Shown: positions 25,353 to 35,249, counted from the stretch's first letter. The stretch: 64,000 nucleotides of DNA from Sulfitobacter sp. CW3 (GCF_019392245.1 NZ_JAHXRL010000001.1:620001-684000), one strand, 5' to 3'. The notes: generated by a model from the sequence alone, not told the origin. Numbers and translations: made by a program.

Positions 25353-26570
25353 ATGAACCTGAACCGTCTGACACGCCGCGTTGCGATTGTTGGCCTTGCG
25401 GTCATGACAGCCGCACCCGTGCTTGCGCAGAACCTCTATGCGCCGGTGGCCAAGGTGAACCAATCCGTTGTGACCGAATTCGAAGTCCAGCAGCGTCAAC
25501 GGTTCTTGCAACTGCTCAACGCGCCGGGTGCCACCCGCGAAGGGGTGATCGACGCCTTGATCGACGAACGTGTGCGCAACGAAGCGGTGGCCGATGCGGG
25601 GATCGAACTGACCCCCGAAGGCATCGATGAAAGCCTCGCTGAATTCGCAGGCCGCGCCAATCTAAGCACAGCCGAGTTTACCAAGGCGCTTGGTCAGGCT
25701 GGCGTGTCCCCCGAGACATTCCGTGATTTTGTGGTGAATTCCATCGGCTGGCGTGAATTAGTCCGGGCGCGCTATGCGTCGCGGGTGCAGATCACCGATG
25801 CCGAAATCGACCGCGCGCTTGGCACCGCAAATAACAGCGGTGTGCGCGTGCTGGTGTCCGAGATCATTATTCCGGCCCCCCCTGAAAACGCGGCGCGGGT
25901 AAATGCGTTGGCTGAACAAATCTCGCAGTCCCGTTCGGTGTCCGAATTTTCGAACTATGCCACCCAGTATTCCGCAACCGCCTCGCGCGGCCGTGGTGGT
26001 CGTTTGGGCTGGCAAGACCTGTCCCTGCTGCCGCCCAGCATCCAGCCGCTGATCCTTGGGCTTGCCCCGGGCGAGGTTACTGCCCCGCTGCCGATCCCGA
26101 ATGCCGTTGCCCTGTTCCAGCTGCGCGATATCCAGGAAACCGGCAGCCCGACCAACAACTATTCGTCGATTGAATATGCTGCCTATTATTTACCCGGTGG
26201 CCGCAGTCCGGAAACATTGGCACAAGCTGCGAAAATTGCCGCCCGTGTCGACAACTGCAACGATCTTTACGGAGAAGCACAGGGCCAGCCTGCCGAGGTG
26301 CTTGAGCGCGCCACCAAGGCCCCCGCCGACATCCCCCAAGACGTCGCGATTGAACTGTCCAAGCTGGACGCGGGCGAAGTGTCGACGGCGCTGACCCGCT
26401 CCAACGGCCAAACGTTGATGTTCTTGATGATGTGCAGCCGCACCGCTGCCGCCAACCAAGAAGCAAGCCGCGAGGCCGTGATCAATTCGCTGCGTCAGGA
26501 ACGTCTGGTGGGCTATGCGGAGCAACTGCTTGAGCAGCTCAAAGCCGACGCGCGTATCGTGCGCAAATGA
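25353..26570 (+). CDS. surA: Periplasmic peptidyl-prolyl isomerase / chaperone (SurA-like)
   Basis: A 405-aa periplasmic chaperone for outer-membrane proteins. Signal peptide of about 25 residues ending VLAQ; a SurA N-terminal chaperone segment (VVTEFEVQQRQRFLQLL); and one parvulin domain at about 165-270 (SEIIIPAP..., GRGGRLGWQDLSLLPP, PGEVTAPLPI). E. coli SurA has two parvulin domains; a single recognisable one plus a degenerate C-terminal region is usual for Rhodobacteraceae. Placed between lptD, a known SurA client in E. coli, and pdxA. The ATG at 25353 fits the signal peptide. Confidence 0.9.
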   Translation: MNLNRLTRRVAIVGLAVMTAAPVLAQNLYAPVAKVNQSVVTEFEVQQRQRFLQLLNAPGATREGVIDALIDERVRNEAVADAGIELTPEGIDESLAEFAGRANLSTAEFTKALGQAGVSPETFRDFVVNSIGWRELVRARYASRVQITDAEIDRALGTANNSGVRVLVSEIIIPAPPENAARVNALAEQISQSRSVSEFSNYATQYSATASRGRGGRLGWQDLSLLPPSIQPLILGLAPGEVTAPLPIPNAVALFQLRDIQETGSPTNNYSSIEYAAYYLPGGRSPETLAQAAKIAARVDNCNDLYGEAQGQPAEVLERATKAPADIPQDVAIELSKLDAGEVSTALTRSNGQTLMFLMMCSRTAAANQEASREAVINSLRQERLVGYAEQLLEQLKADARIVRK

Positions 26571-27535
26571 CCGTGTCCCGGCCTGTCGTCATCTCGTGCG
26601 GTGAACCGGCAGGCATCGGACCAGAGGTCGCAGCCCGTGCATGGGCTGTGCTCGCTGGCGAAGTACCAATGGTCTGGCTGGGCGACCCGCGCCATTTGCC
26701 CGCCGACATCCCCCACCGCGTGATTGATCGTTGCGATCAGGCCTTGGATGTCGGGGCAGATGCCCTGCCCGTGCTTGCCCACCCCTTCCCCGCCGACAAT
26801 GTTCCGGGGCTGGCCGATCCGGCCAATGCCCAACCGGTGATTGATGTGATCGCACGCGGCGTTGATCTGGTGCGCGCGGGGGATGCCTGCGCGCTAACCA
26901 CCGCACCGATCCATAAAAAGGCGCTCAAGGACGGGGCGAATTTTGCCTATCCGGGCCATACCGAATACCTCGCAGCGCTTGCCGGTATCGATGATGTGGT
27001 GATGATGCTGGCGTCGGATCAATTGCGCGTGGTGCCTGCGACAATCCACATCGCGCTGGATCAGGTCCCGCATGTTCTGACACCACCCCATCTGCGCCGG
27101 GTGATCGAAATCACCGCTGCGGGCCTGAAAAGCCAATTCGGCATTGCCAAGCCCAAGATCGCCATCGCGGGCCTGAACCCCCACGCAGGCGAAGGCGGCA
27201 CAATGGGCCGTCAGGAAGTCGACTGGATGAACGATCTGGTCACGACCATGCAAGGCGAAGGCTATGACCTGATGGGTCCGCTGCCCGCCGATACGATGTT
27301 TCACGCAGCCGCCCGTGCCCGCTATGACGCCGCAATTGCAATGTATCACGATCAGGCGTTGATCCCGATCAAGACGCTCGATTTTGACCGCGGCGTGAAT
27401 GTGACGCTGGGCTTGCCCTTTATCCGGACCTCGCCCGATCACGGCACGGCCTTTGACATCGCAGGCAAAGGTATCGCAAATCCCACCAGCATGGTCGAAG
27501 CAATCCGCCTGGCCCATAAAATGGCCGCGTCCTGA
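26567..27535 (+). CDS. pdxA: 4-hydroxythreonine-4-phosphate dehydrogenase
   Basis: A 322-aa NAD-dependent dehydrogenase of the DXP-dependent pyridoxal 5'-phosphate pathway, acting before PdxJ. Signature segments: [12 protein letters not shown] at the start, [10 protein letters not shown] near residue 108, [24 protein letters not shown] and [11 protein letters not shown] with a metal-binding His, then [14 protein letters not shown]. Starts as ATGA on the surA stop. The surA-pdxA-rsmA order is widely conserved in proteobacteria. Confidence 0.97.
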   Translation: MTVSRPVVISCGEPAGIGPEVAARAWAVLAGEVPMVWLGDPRHLPADIPHRVIDRCDQALDVGADALPVLAHPFPADNVPGLADPANAQPVIDVIARGVDLVRAGDACALTTAPIHKKALKDGANFAYPGHTEYLAALAGIDDVVMMLASDQLRVVPATIHIALDQVPHVLTPPHLRRVIEITAAGLKSQFGIAKPKIAIAGLNPHAGEGGTMGRQEVDWMNDLVTTMQGEGYDLMGPLPADTMFHAAARARYDAAIAMYHDQALIPIKTLDFDRGVNVTLGLPFIRTSPDHGTAFDIAGKGIANPTSMVEAIRLAHKMAAS

Positions 27536-27536
27536 T

Positions 27537-27572
27537 GCTTCTCTGGCTCTTAAATATCCTCGCCGAAGGCGA
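27537..27572. repeat. Dispersed intergenic repeat, copy 2
   Basis: GCTTCTCTGGCTC then T then TAAATATCC (27537-27559), matching 17567-17589 at 22 of 23 bases. It is followed by a short hairpin TCGCC-gaa-GGCGA (27560-27572) in place of the GC-rich hairpin of the other copies. It fills most of the gap between the pdxA stop and the rsmA start. Confidence 0.75.
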
Positions 27573-27581
27573 AAGTACAAC

Positions 27582-28424
27582 ATGACCACAATCGATACGC
27601 TTCCGCCTCTGCGCGATGTCATCAACACCCACGACCTCAAGGCGCGCAAATCGCTGGGGCAGAACTTCCTGCTTGATCTCAACCTGACCGCCAAAATTGC
27701 GCGGCAGGCGGGGGATATGTCCGGCTGCGATGTGCTTGAGATTGGTCCCGGGCCCGGTGGCCTGACCCGTGGATTGCTTGCCGAAGGGGCACGGCGTGTG
27801 TTGGCCATCGAAAAAGACAAACGCTGCTTGCCCGCGCTTAATGAAATCGCCGAGGCCTATCCCGGACGGCTGACCGTGATCGAAGGCGACGCGCTTGAAA
27901 TCGATCCGCTCGCCTACCTGACCCCGCCCATTCGGATCGCCGCCAATCTGCCCTATAACGTCGGCACCGAATTGCTGGTGCGCTGGCTGACCCCCGCCGA
28001 ATGGCCGCCGTTCTGGGACAGCCTGACATTGATGTTCCAACGCGAAGTCGCCGAACGCATCGTGGCCAAACCCGGCTCCAAAGCTTACGGGCGGCTGGCA
28101 TTGCTGGCACAGTGGCGGGCGGATGCGCGGATCGTGATGAATCTCCCCCCCGAGGCATTTACCCCGCCGCCCAAAGTGTCCTCGGCCGTGGTGCATTTGA
28201 CCGCCCTGCCGGAACCCCGTTTTCCGGCGGATCCTGCCGTGCTTAACCGCGTTGTCGCGATGGCATTTAACCAGCGCCGCAAAATGCTGCGCTCGGCGCT
28301 CAAGGCGGCGGCACCCGACATCGAAGATCGCCTGATCTCGGCGGGCATCAAACCGACCGAGCGTGCCGAACAGCTATCGCTTGAAGCGTTCTGCGCCTTG
28401 GCCCGCGAGATCGCCAAGCCTTAA
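27582..28424 (+). CDS. rsmA: 16S rRNA dimethyladenosine transferase
   Basis: A 280-aa S-adenosylmethionine-dependent enzyme that dimethylates two adjacent adenines near the 3' end of 16S r[13 protein letters not shown] opens the fold; motif I is [16 protein letters not shown]; motif IV is [14 protein letters not shown]. The C-terminal helical domain includes [13 protein letters not shown]. Start at MTTIDTLPP (27582); the longer upstream frame runs into the repeat and pdxA. Last gene of the lpt-surA-pdxA cluster. Confidence 0.97.
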   Translation: MTTIDTLPPLRDVINTHDLKARKSLGQNFLLDLNLTAKIARQAGDMSGCDVLEIGPGPGGLTRGLLAEGARRVLAIEKDKRCLPALNEIAEAYPGRLTVIEGDALEIDPLAYLTPPIRIAANLPYNVGTELLVRWLTPAEWPPFWDSLTLMFQREVAERIVAKPGSKAYGRLALLAQWRADARIVMNLPPEAFTPPPKVSSAVVHLTALPEPRFPADPAVLNRVVAMAFNQRRKMLRSALKAAAPDIEDRLISAGIKPTERAEQLSLEAFCALAREIAKP

Positions 28425-28453
28425 CCCCACACAAACCTGTCGATCAAAAGCGA

Positions 28454-28480
28454 AAAGGCCCCGCAAATAGCGAGGCCTTT
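28454..28480. terminator. Bidirectional terminator between rsmA and the DUF4167 gene
   Basis: Stem AAAGGCC-CGC with GCG-GGCCTTT (28454-28464 and 28470-28480, one unpaired C/A position, 5-base loop). A and T rich sequence flanks both sides, so it can serve the convergent genes on either strand. Confidence 0.8.
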
Positions 28481-28508
28481 CCTAATTTCTATCCCAGTTT
28501 ACGCAGCT

Positions 28509-29213
28509 TTACTCAGCCGCTTCGGTCTGATCGCCACCACCATCGGGGGCCTGACCGGACGTGTCGTCCGCTTGAGGCTGTGGCTTGCGCCGGGGCGCGC
28601 GGCGTGGCTTTGGCTTGTTCTCGGGGGTCTCGACCAGATTGCTGGCATCGTCACCACCCTGTGCCGCGCTATCGTCCTGAAGAAGGTCCGGTTGCTTGGC
28701 GTTGCGGTTGTTCCGGCGGCGCTTGGGCTGCTGGTCCGCGGTGTCTTGGGCTGGCTGTGGCTGGTCATTGCCCTGGGCCGCGCCCTGGTTGCCCGTCTCG
28801 GCCTCGCCTTCATTGGAGGGGCCGCCATTGGCCGCTTCGCGTTCCTGACGCTCGGCCCGTTCGCGGTCACGCTCGGCTTGGCGTTCGCGGTTCTGACGCT
28901 CCTGCTCTTCCTGACGTTCACGCTGCTGGCGCTCTTGCTCTTCGCGGCGTTGGTCCATTTCGCGCTGTGCCTCGGATAGCATGCGCAGATAATGTTCAGC
29001 GTGCTGCTGAAAGTTTTCGGCGGCAACACGGTCATTGCTCAGCTGAGCATCGCGGGCAAGCTGGTTATATTTTTCAATAACCTGCTGCGGCGTACCGCGG
29101 ACTTTGCCTTCTGGGCCAGAGCTGTCGAACACGCGGTTAACGACGTTGCCGCCACCTTGTGGTTGACGGTTGCGACTGTTCTTGGATCTGGAACGTGATC
29201 TTGAAGATTTCAT
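28509..29213 (-). CDS. DUF4167 protein with long charged low-complexity region
   Basis: A 234-aa protein. The first 80 residues hold the conserved DUF4167 block: Arg/Ser-rich start, NRVFDSSGPEGKVRGTPQQVIEKY and the helix AENFQQHAEHYLRML. Residues 82-125 are an almost pure Glu/Arg/Gln helix, probably a coiled coil or single alpha helix, and 126-234 are disordered, with the basic patches KRRRNNRNAK and RRAPRRK. The basic N-terminus and patches suggest RNA or nucleic-acid binding; no function is established. Downstream of prfA-prmC on the same strand but 213 bases away. Confidence 0.85.
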   Translation of the reverse strand: MKSSRSRSRSKNSRNRQPQGGGNVVNRVFDSSGPEGKVRGTPQQVIEKYNQLARDAQLSNDRVAAENFQQHAEHYLRMLSEAQREMDQRREEQERQQRERQEEQERQNRERQAERDRERAERQEREAANGGPSNEGEAETGNQGAAQGNDQPQPAQDTADQQPKRRRNNRNAKQPDLLQDDSAAQGGDDASNLVETPENKPKPRRAPRRKPQPQADDTSGQAPDGGGDQTEAAE

Positions 29214-29426
29214 GTAATTCGTTCAGCCTTGTTGTGCTGTGCTTCGAGAAAGCCGCCGGATGCATCTACATGCTTCAAAAGCGCGCCATACGATTTGTTG
29301 GGCTTAACGCCGCGCGGGACCGCCAATTGGCATCCACCGCTGCAACAAGATTGAATAAGCACGGCTGTCAGGCGCGATCAAGCACAAACTGTCAAGAATG
29401 CGTGAGATCATGCTTATTTTGCGGTT

Positions 29427-30269
29427 TCATGCTGGTGTGTCGGCCCAAAGAACACGGTCACGGCCATCCAAATCGGGCAGAATCCGTACCCGTCCCCATC
29501 CGGCCGATTTAAAGATCTCTACCACGTCCGGCCCTTGTTGCCAGCCAATTTCGGCCAACACGCGGCCCGTGGCGGTCAGATACCCTTGGGCTTGGGATGC
29601 AATCACCCGATAGGCGCTTAGCCCGTCTAACCCGTCTGTCAACGCCATTTCAGGTTCGTGTAGACGCAATTCGGGGGATACTGCGGCCATTTCCGATTTT
29701 GCCAGATAGGGCGGGTTTGCCACGATCAGATCAAACCGGCCATTTGCGGCCTCGAACCAGTCGGATTGGCGGATGTCTGCACGCGCGTGAACGCCGTGCA
29801 GCACCGCATTTGCGCTGGCTTGCAAGCAGGCTGATTCTGACAGGTCTAACCCCACGCCCTGCGCGTCCGGCCGTTCTGCCAGCAAGGTGACCAATATGCA
29901 GCCCGATCCGGTGCCTAGGTCCAGCACAGTGTCAAACGGTTCAGACAGGGCCAGTTCGATCAGCGTTTCGGTTTCGGGCCGCGGGTCCAGCACATCGCGG
30001 CTGACCTTGAAATCGCGCCCGTAAAAGGCGCGCTGCCCGACCAGATGTGATACAGGCACGCGCACGGCACGTAACGCGATCAGGTTCTCATAGCGCTCTG
30101 CGATTTCTGGCGCGATTTCTTCGGGGGCAATCAAGGTCACACGCGATGCGTCTACCGATGCCGCATGTGCCAGCAATAGCCGTGCATCGCGGGCGGGGTC
30201 CGGCACACCAGCGGCGCGTAATCGTGCCGCTGCCGATGCCATCGCCTGCGCCGCTGTGGGCGCGCTCAC
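29427..30269 (-). CDS. prmC: Release-factor glutamine N5-methyltransferase
   Basis: A 280-aa methyltransferase that methylates the Gln of the GGQ motif in release factors. SAM motif I is [16 protein letters not shown]; the substrate-glutamine motif is VANPPYL; the N-terminal helical domain contains ARLLLAHA. It starts with GTG at 30269, overlapping the prfA stop by four bases (GTGA), so enzyme and substrate are coupled. Confidence 0.96.
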   Translation of the reverse strand: MSAPTAAQAMASAAARLRAAGVPDPARDARLLLAHAASVDASRVTLIAPEEIAPEIAERYENLIALRAVRVPVSHLVGQRAFYGRDFKVSRDVLDPRPETETLIELALSEPFDTVLDLGTGSGCILVTLLAERPDAQGVGLDLSESACLQASANAVLHGVHARADIRQSDWFEAANGRFDLIVANPPYLAKSEMAAVSPELRLHEPEMALTDGLDGLSAYRVIASQAQGYLTATGRVLAEIGWQQGPDVVEIFKSAGWGRVRILPDLDGRDRVLWADTPA

Positions 30270-31321
30270 TGTCCCATCTCCGCCATCATTCGGGCCTGGG
30301 CATCCGCCGTCAGCGCATCAATGATTTCGTCCAGATCACCCTGCATGATGGCATCAAGGCGGTACAGGGTCAGGTTGATCCGGTGATCGGTCATCCGCCC
30401 TTGGGGGAAATTATAAGTCCTTATCCGTTCCGACCGGTCGCCCGATCCAACCTGAGCCGCACGATCAGCCGACCGTGCGCTGTCGACGCGCTGACGCTCC
30501 GCATCATAAAGCCGCGCTTTCAGGACCTGCATCGCGATCTCGCGGTTGCGGTGCTGTGATTTTTCGGAAGACGTCACAACAATGCCGGTCGGGATATGGG
30601 TGATGCGCACGGCGGAATCCGTGGTGTTGACGTGCTGGCCCCCTGCCCCTGAACTGCGCATCGTATCGATCCGCAAATCATTGGGGTCGACGTGAATATC
30701 CACGTCTTCCGCTTCGGGCAGCACGGCGACGGTTGCCGCCGACGTGTGTATGCGCCCGCCGCTTTCCGTCGTCGGCACACGCTGCACGCGGTGCACGCCG
30801 GATTCGTATTTCAAACGGGCAAAGACATTCTGACCCTTGATATGGGCCACGACTTCCTTGACGCCCCCCAGCTCGGTCATCTGCTCTTCGATCAGGTCGA
30901 ACTTCCAGCCCTGCGCCTCGGCATAGCGCTGGTACATCCGCAACAGATCGGCGGCAAACAGCGCGGCTTCGTCACCGCCAGTGCCGGGCCGTATCTCAAG
31001 CATGGCAGGTTTGGCATCCGCCGCATCTTTGGGCAACAACGCCAGTTGCAAGGATGCCTCGGCCTTGGGCAATGCCGCCTTGAGCCGTGGCAGTTCTTCC
31101 TCGGCCAGTTCCGCCATCTCGGGGTCTTTCAACATGGCACGTGCGTCGTCCATGTCTTGCAACAATTGCCGGTATTCTTCGATCTGTTCGACCACGGGGC
31201 GCAGGTCGGCATATTCCTTGGCCAGCTTGGCAAAGTCGGCACCGTCTGAGCCAGACGACATAGACGCCTCCAGAAACTGGAAACGTTGGGCGATTTGGGC
31301 AAGGCGGTCCATGGGGATCAT
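30266..31321 (-). CDS. prfA: Peptide chain release factor 1
   Basis: A 351-aa factor that ends translation at UAA and UAG. The catalytic loop [15 protein letters not shown] is intact at about residues 225-239, and the stop-codon reading region includes the PxT tripeptide in [14 protein letters not shown]. The first ATG at 31321 (MIPMDRLAQ) matches the usual length; the ATG at 31312 is an alternative. In operon with prmC. Confidence 0.97.
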   Translation of the reverse strand: MIPMDRLAQIAQRFQFLEASMSSGSDGADFAKLAKEYADLRPVVEQIEEYRQLLQDMDDARAMLKDPEMAELAEEELPRLKAALPKAEASLQLALLPKDAADAKPAMLEIRPGTGGDEAALFAADLLRMYQRYAEAQGWKFDLIEEQMTELGGVKEVVAHIKGQNVFARLKYESGVHRVQRVPTTESGGRIHTSAATVAVLPEAEDVDIHVDPNDLRIDTMRSSGAGGQHVNTTDSAVRITHIPTGIVVTSSEKSQHRNREIAMQVLKARLYDAERQRVDSARSADRAAQVGSGDRSERIRTYNFPQGRMTDHRINLTLYRLDAIMQGDLDEIIDALTADAQARMMAEMGQ

Positions 31322-31384
31322 CGCGTTTCTGTCGCTGATGATTGCGCTTTGGTCAAGGGCCGCCGTGTGTTAATGTGATTGGCA

Positions 31385-31696
31385 ATGAAACAGATTGCTC
31401 TGATATCGGGCCTGTTACTCGGCCTGACGGCACAATCGGCACCCGCACAAGCGACCTATCCCAGCGGCAAGGCGGTTGATTGCTATTGCACCAATACCCA
31501 AGGCCACCGCGTGGAACTGGGCCAAGTCATTTGCATGCAAATAGGCGACCGCTTGTTTCAGGCGCAATGCCAGATGTCGTTGAATGTGCCGATGTGGCGC
31601 GAGGTGCAGCAAGGCTGCCAAACCTCTGCCTTAGATGGCGATGCCGATGGTGGCCAAAATCTGCTGCAATCGTTTGCGGTTCACACCCATATCTGA
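31385..31696 (+). CDS. Small secreted cysteine-containing protein
   Basis: A 103-aa protein with a signal peptide (MKQIALISGLLLGLTAQSAPAQA). The mature part has five Cys, in VDCYCTNTQG, QVICMQI, QAQCQMS and QQGCQTS, which could form disulfides in the periplasm. NVPMWREVQQGC near the middle looks like a conserved core. I recognise similar unnamed proteins in Rhodobacteraceae but no function. It is divergent from prfA, and its last 66 bases overlap antisense the end of the DUF1499 gene. Confidence 0.7.
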   Translation: MKQIALISGLLLGLTAQSAPAQATYPSGKAVDCYCTNTQGHRVELGQVICMQIGDRLFQAQCQMSLNVPMWREVQQGCQTSALDGDADGGQNLLQSFAVHTHI

Positions 31697-32071
31697 CTTG
31701 CCAAAGCGCAAGCGGCTATAGAACGTCGCACGGCTCCCATCGTCTGACAACGCGGCGGTTGTATAATCCGGAAAACCCCAAAGCACAGACCGGGTCACAT
31801 ATATCTGCTGCCCGTCTACCACAGCCAGCTTTTGCGTGTGCGGCTGCGCCATCATGGCTGTGTCAAAGGCGTCCAGAACCGCTTCAGGGGCCTGATCAAC
31901 CTTGGTGACAACCTTAAAACCACCCTCCGTGGGGTAGGTTCCAGGCGCATCAGCATTGGCATCCACCGTCCAGTTTGCAGCGTCAGTTGGGGCAAAGCGG
32001 ATATAGGCCTGCAAACCTATCAACACCAAAATCAGGACCCAAAAGAAACTCATCATTCGCTTTGCTTTCAT
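31631..32071 (-). CDS. DUF1499-domain protein with N-terminal membrane anchor
   Basis: A 146-aa protein. Residues 6-23 are one hydrophobic anchor; the rest is the DUF1499 domain, seen in the YVTRSVLWGFPDYTTAALS stretch and the closing FGKSDMGVNRKRLQQIL. The final VNRKR-x-x-x-I segment is characteristic. Function unknown; the domain is probably periplasmic. Its 3' end overlaps a plus-strand gene by 66 bases. It lies downstream of the ureohydrolase pair on the same strand, 36 bases away, and may share their transcript. Confidence 0.85.
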   Translation of the reverse strand: MKAKRMMSFFWVLILVLIGLQAYIRFAPTDAANWTVDANADAPGTYPTEGGFKVVTKVDQAPEAVLDAFDTAMMAQPHTQKLAVVDGQQIYVTRSVLWGFPDYTTAALSDDGSRATFYSRLRFGKSDMGVNRKRLQQILATIGIAI

Positions 32072-32107
32072 TTTGCTTTTTAAACTCCCTGCGGAGCGTC
32101 CGCCGGA

Positions 32108-33055
32108 TCAGCGATATGCAACCCCGGGTAGGATGCACATGATTTCATACAGGATATTTGCCCCTGTCAGCGCTGTGTTGCCGGTCGTGTCATAGGGCGG
32201 TGATACCTCAACCAGATCGGCCCCTACCACGTTCAACCCCTTCAGCGCACGGATCAGCTCTAACGCTTGCGGCGTCGTCAAACCGCCGATTTCCGGCGTG
32301 CCGGTGCCCGGGGCATAGGCCGGGTCCAGACTGTCGATGTCATAGGTGACATAGACAGGCGCGTCGCCAATATCGCGTCTGATTTCTGCCCCCAGCGGTG
32401 ACAGGCTGCGATGCCACAGTTCCTGGGCGGGGAATTGCTGGAACCCCCAACCGGTGGCTTCGGTGAAATCATCGGCACCATAGCCCGTGCCGCGCAACCC
32501 GATTTGATAGGTTTTATGCGGGTTTATCAGGCCTTCCTCATAGGCGCGGCGAAAGACTGTACCATGGGTTTCGCGCTCTCCGAACATATCGTCGTTCACA
32601 TCCGCATGGGCATCTACATGGACCAGCGCCAAAGGCCCGTGCCGTTTGGCCATCGCGCGCAGGATTGGCAGCGTGATCGAATGATCCCCGCCAATCGCCA
32701 AGGGCATCGCATCCGACCTTAGGATTTCAGTGTAACTATCTTGAATTATTGACAAACTATCCGATAGCGAAAACGTATTGATGGCCAAGTCACCGATATC
32801 CGCGACCTGTAGTGAATCAAACGGCGCGGCCCCGGTGCCCAGATTATAGGGCCGCAGCATCGCGCTTTCTGCGCGGACCTGTTTGGGGCCAAAGCGCGTG
32901 CCGGATCGCCATGACGTACCAATATCCAGAGGAATGCCCAGAACTGCGACATCCAACCCCTTGAGGTCACTCGCCGAAGGCAGCCGCATGAATGTGTTGG
33001 GGCCTGAAAATCGGGCCAGATCATTGCCACTTATGGGTTGGTTTTTTCCGCTCAT
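32108..33055 (-). CDS. Agmatinase-family ureohydrolase (second copy; possibly guanidinobutyrase)
   Basis: A 315-aa binuclear manganese ureohydrolase. Ligand motifs are all present: GGDHSITLPIL, VHVDAHADVND and TYDIDSLDPAYAPGTGTPE. It releases urea from a guanidino compound; whether agmatine, 4-guanidinobutanoate or another is not decidable. The ATG at 33055 overlaps the stop of the upstream paralogue (ATGA). The loop after DAHADVND (MFGERETHGTVFRRA) differs from the upstream copy, which suggests a different substrate. Third gene in the M20-ureohydrolase-ureohydrolase series. Confidence 0.88.
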   Translation of the reverse strand: MSGKNQPISGNDLARFSGPNTFMRLPSASDLKGLDVAVLGIPLDIGTSWRSGTRFGPKQVRAESAMLRPYNLGTGAAPFDSLQVADIGDLAINTFSLSDSLSIIQDSYTEILRSDAMPLAIGGDHSITLPILRAMAKRHGPLALVHVDAHADVNDDMFGERETHGTVFRRAYEEGLINPHKTYQIGLRGTGYGADDFTEATGWGFQQFPAQELWHRSLSPLGAEIRRDIGDAPVYVTYDIDSLDPAYAPGTGTPEIGGLTTPQALELIRALKGLNVVGADLVEVSPPYDTTGNTALTGANILYEIMCILPGVAYR

Positions 33056-34017
33056 CTGTTCCGCATTCTCCATCCCAGCAGGCAAAGGATCTCGGTCGCT
33101 ACATGGGCACCTGCAATGGCTGTGGCCCCGGTTGTATCAAAGGGGGGTGATACTTCGACCACGTCGCCGCCCACAATATTGATCCCTGCCAGATCACGCA
33201 ACATGATGGCGCATTGCGCCGAGGTCAGACCGCCCCAAACCGGCGTGCCGGTACCGGGCGCAAAGGCCGGGTCAAGCGCGTCAATGTCAAAGGTCAGATA
33301 GCAAGGACGGTCGCCAAGTACTTGTTTTATCTTGGCAACTGCGGCTTGTGGTCCTTTTTCATGAACCTCGCGCGCGTCAATGGTGGTGACGCCCAAAGTA
33401 TCGGGGTTCGTGGTTCTGATCCCCACCTGAACCGAAGTAAGCGGATCTACGATGCCGGATTTCACCGCCTTGTAGAACATCGTGCCGTGGTCGATCCGGT
33501 CCATATCGTCATCAGGCCAGGTATCGGAATGCGCATCGAACTGCAGCAGGCTGATCGGCCCGTATTTTTCGGCATAGGCTTTGAGGATCGGAAAGCTGAT
33601 GTAATGATCGCCCCCCAGCACCACGCTGGCGGCACCTGCGTCCAATATCCCTTTGATATGTTTGGTTAAAGTGGCGGGAAACTGGCTGGTGTGCCCATAA
33701 TCAAACGCCAGATCACCATAATCGGCGATGGCACATTCGCTGAGCACATCAAAATCCCAGCCATAGGGCGGGTCATAGGGTTGCAGGCTTGATGCCTCGC
33801 GGATCGCGCGGGGGCCAAGCCGCGTGCCGGTGCGGTTGGTCACGGCCTGATCGAACGGCACGCCTGTCACGGCGATGTCAACGCCGGTCAGGTCTTTGGT
33901 ATAGCGGCGGCGCAGGAATGATGTCGCCCCCCCAAAGGCGTTTTCAAAGCTGGGCCCTTTTAGATCATCACGGGTAAACGCTTGATCTACTTGTGTTTTT
34001 GCGTCTTCGAGCGCCAT
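33052..34017 (-). CDS. speB: Agmatinase-family ureohydrolase (first copy)
   Basis: A 321-aa manganese ureohydrolase, most agmatinase-like: GGDHYISFPIL, LQFDAHSDTW and TFDIDALDPAFAPGTGTPV contain the metal-binding His and Asp residues. Agmatinase converts agmatine to putrescine and urea. The start ATG shares a base with the stop of the preceding M20 amidohydrolase, and its own stop overlaps the next ureohydrolase, so all three are one operon. Residue differences from its neighbour are too many for a recent duplication. Confidence 0.9.
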   Translation of the reverse strand: MALEDAKTQVDQAFTRDDLKGPSFENAFGGATSFLRRRYTKDLTGVDIAVTGVPFDQAVTNRTGTRLGPRAIREASSLQPYDPPYGWDFDVLSECAIADYGDLAFDYGHTSQFPATLTKHIKGILDAGAASVVLGGDHYISFPILKAYAEKYGPISLLQFDAHSDTWPDDDMDRIDHGTMFYKAVKSGIVDPLTSVQVGIRTTNPDTLGVTTIDAREVHEKGPQAAVAKIKQVLGDRPCYLTFDIDALDPAFAPGTGTPVWGGLTSAQCAIMLRDLAGINIVGGDVVEVSPPFDTTGATAIAGAHVATEILCLLGWRMRNR

Positions 34018-35186
34018 TATTTTACCATCGCCGGTTGAAGCTGTTCTACCAGCTGGACAAAGAACGAGGCCCCAACGGGTGCCACATCATCGTTGAAGTT
34101 GAACTTGGGGTGATGCAATCCCGCACCCTCGCCCGCGCCTAGGAAAAGATAGGCACCGGGCCGCTCTTCCAGCATATAGGCAAAGTCTTCGGCACCTGCG
34201 ACACGGGGGAATTCGGCGTCGACATGGGCGTCGCCTGCAACCGTGCGGGCCACATCGGCTGCCAGCGCTGTCTGTTCGGGGGCGTTTTGGGTGCTGGGAT
34301 ATCCAACCTCGTAATCAAGTGTCGCGGTCACGCCGTAACTGGCCGCCTGCCCTTGAACGATATCTTCCATGCGTTTGCGGATCAGCGCCTGCACGTCCTT
34401 GTCAAAGGTACGCACGGTGCCGTTGATCATCGCCGTGTCGGGAATGATATTGCTGGCCGAACCGGTGTGGATTTGCGTGACCGAAATCACCATTTCCTGC
34501 GCCGATGGTACGTTGCGGCTGGTGATCGTCTGGATCGCCTGAACGATACCGCAGGCCGCGACGACGGGATCGGCGGTTTCGTGCGGCATGGCACCGTGCC
34601 CGCCGCGCCCGTTGATCTGGATGGTAAAGGAATCAACCGCTGCCATGATCGGCCCCGGCGTGGTGAAAAATGACCCGAATTCGCTGCCCGGCATATTGTG
34701 GATGCCATAGACCTGCGCGATGTCGAAACGGTCCATCATGCCTTCTGCGCACATAACCTGCGCACCGCCGCCGTCTTCCTCGGCGGGTTGGAAAATCAGC
34801 GCCACGCGGCCTGCGAAATTGCGCGTCTCGGCCAGGTATTTCGCGGCCCCCAGCAGCATGGCGGTGTGCCCGTCATGGCCACAAGCGTGCATTTTGCCGG
34901 GATGCGTCGATGCATACTCAACGCCGGTTTCCTCGTGAATGGGCAGCGCATCGAAGTCAGCGCGCAGGCCGATTGTCGGGCCATCGCTGCTGCCATTGAT
35001 AATCGCCACAATACCGGTTTGCGCGATGCCCTCGTGAATTTCGTCAGCGCCCAGTTCCTGCAAACGCTCTTTGATGAAAGCCGCTGTTTTGGGGCAGTCA
35101 AAGCCCAGTTCCGGGATCGTGTGCAGATGTCTGCGCCATTCGGTCATCAAGGGGGCAAAATCCGCGATACGGTTCACGACGGGCAT
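34017..35186 (-). CDS. M20 metallo-amidohydrolase (hippurate/N-acyl-amino-acid hydrolase type)
   Basis: A 389-aa cytosolic M20D peptidase-family amidohydrolase. Metal-site motifs: GLRADFDALPI near residue 75, HACGHDGHTAML near 100, QPAEEDGGGA near 132, and GHGAMPHE in the dimerisation domain. Such enzymes remove acyl groups from N-acylated amino acids or cleave small amides. The open frame reaches far upstream, but homology and a GGAG site put the start at 35186. First gene of an operon with two ureohydrolases, so it may act on an acylated guanidino compound; that is inference. Divergent from mazG. Confidence 0.9.
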   Translation of the reverse strand: MPVVNRIADFAPLMTEWRRHLHTIPELGFDCPKTAAFIKERLQELGADEIHEGIAQTGIVAIINGSSDGPTIGLRADFDALPIHEETGVEYASTHPGKMHACGHDGHTAMLLGAAKYLAETRNFAGRVALIFQPAEEDGGGAQVMCAEGMMDRFDIAQVYGIHNMPGSEFGSFFTTPGPIMAAVDSFTIQINGRGGHGAMPHETADPVVAACGIVQAIQTITSRNVPSAQEMVISVTQIHTGSASNIIPDTAMINGTVRTFDKDVQALIRKRMEDIVQGQAASYGVTATLDYEVGYPSTQNAPEQTALAADVARTVAGDAHVDAEFPRVAGAEDFAYMLEERPGAYLFLGAGEGAGLHHPKFNFNDDVAPVGASFFVQLVEQLQPAMVK

Positions 35187-35249
35187 TGGGTGGACTCCTG
35201 CATATATCTTGGTCAGGTTGCATCTGACACCAGACACACGGGGGCTGCA

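Noticed and set aside
34698..35249. 184-codon N-terminal extension of MazG
   Set aside because: Antisense to the M20 amidohydrolase and outside the MazG family; a good ribosome-binding site precedes the ATG at 35250.
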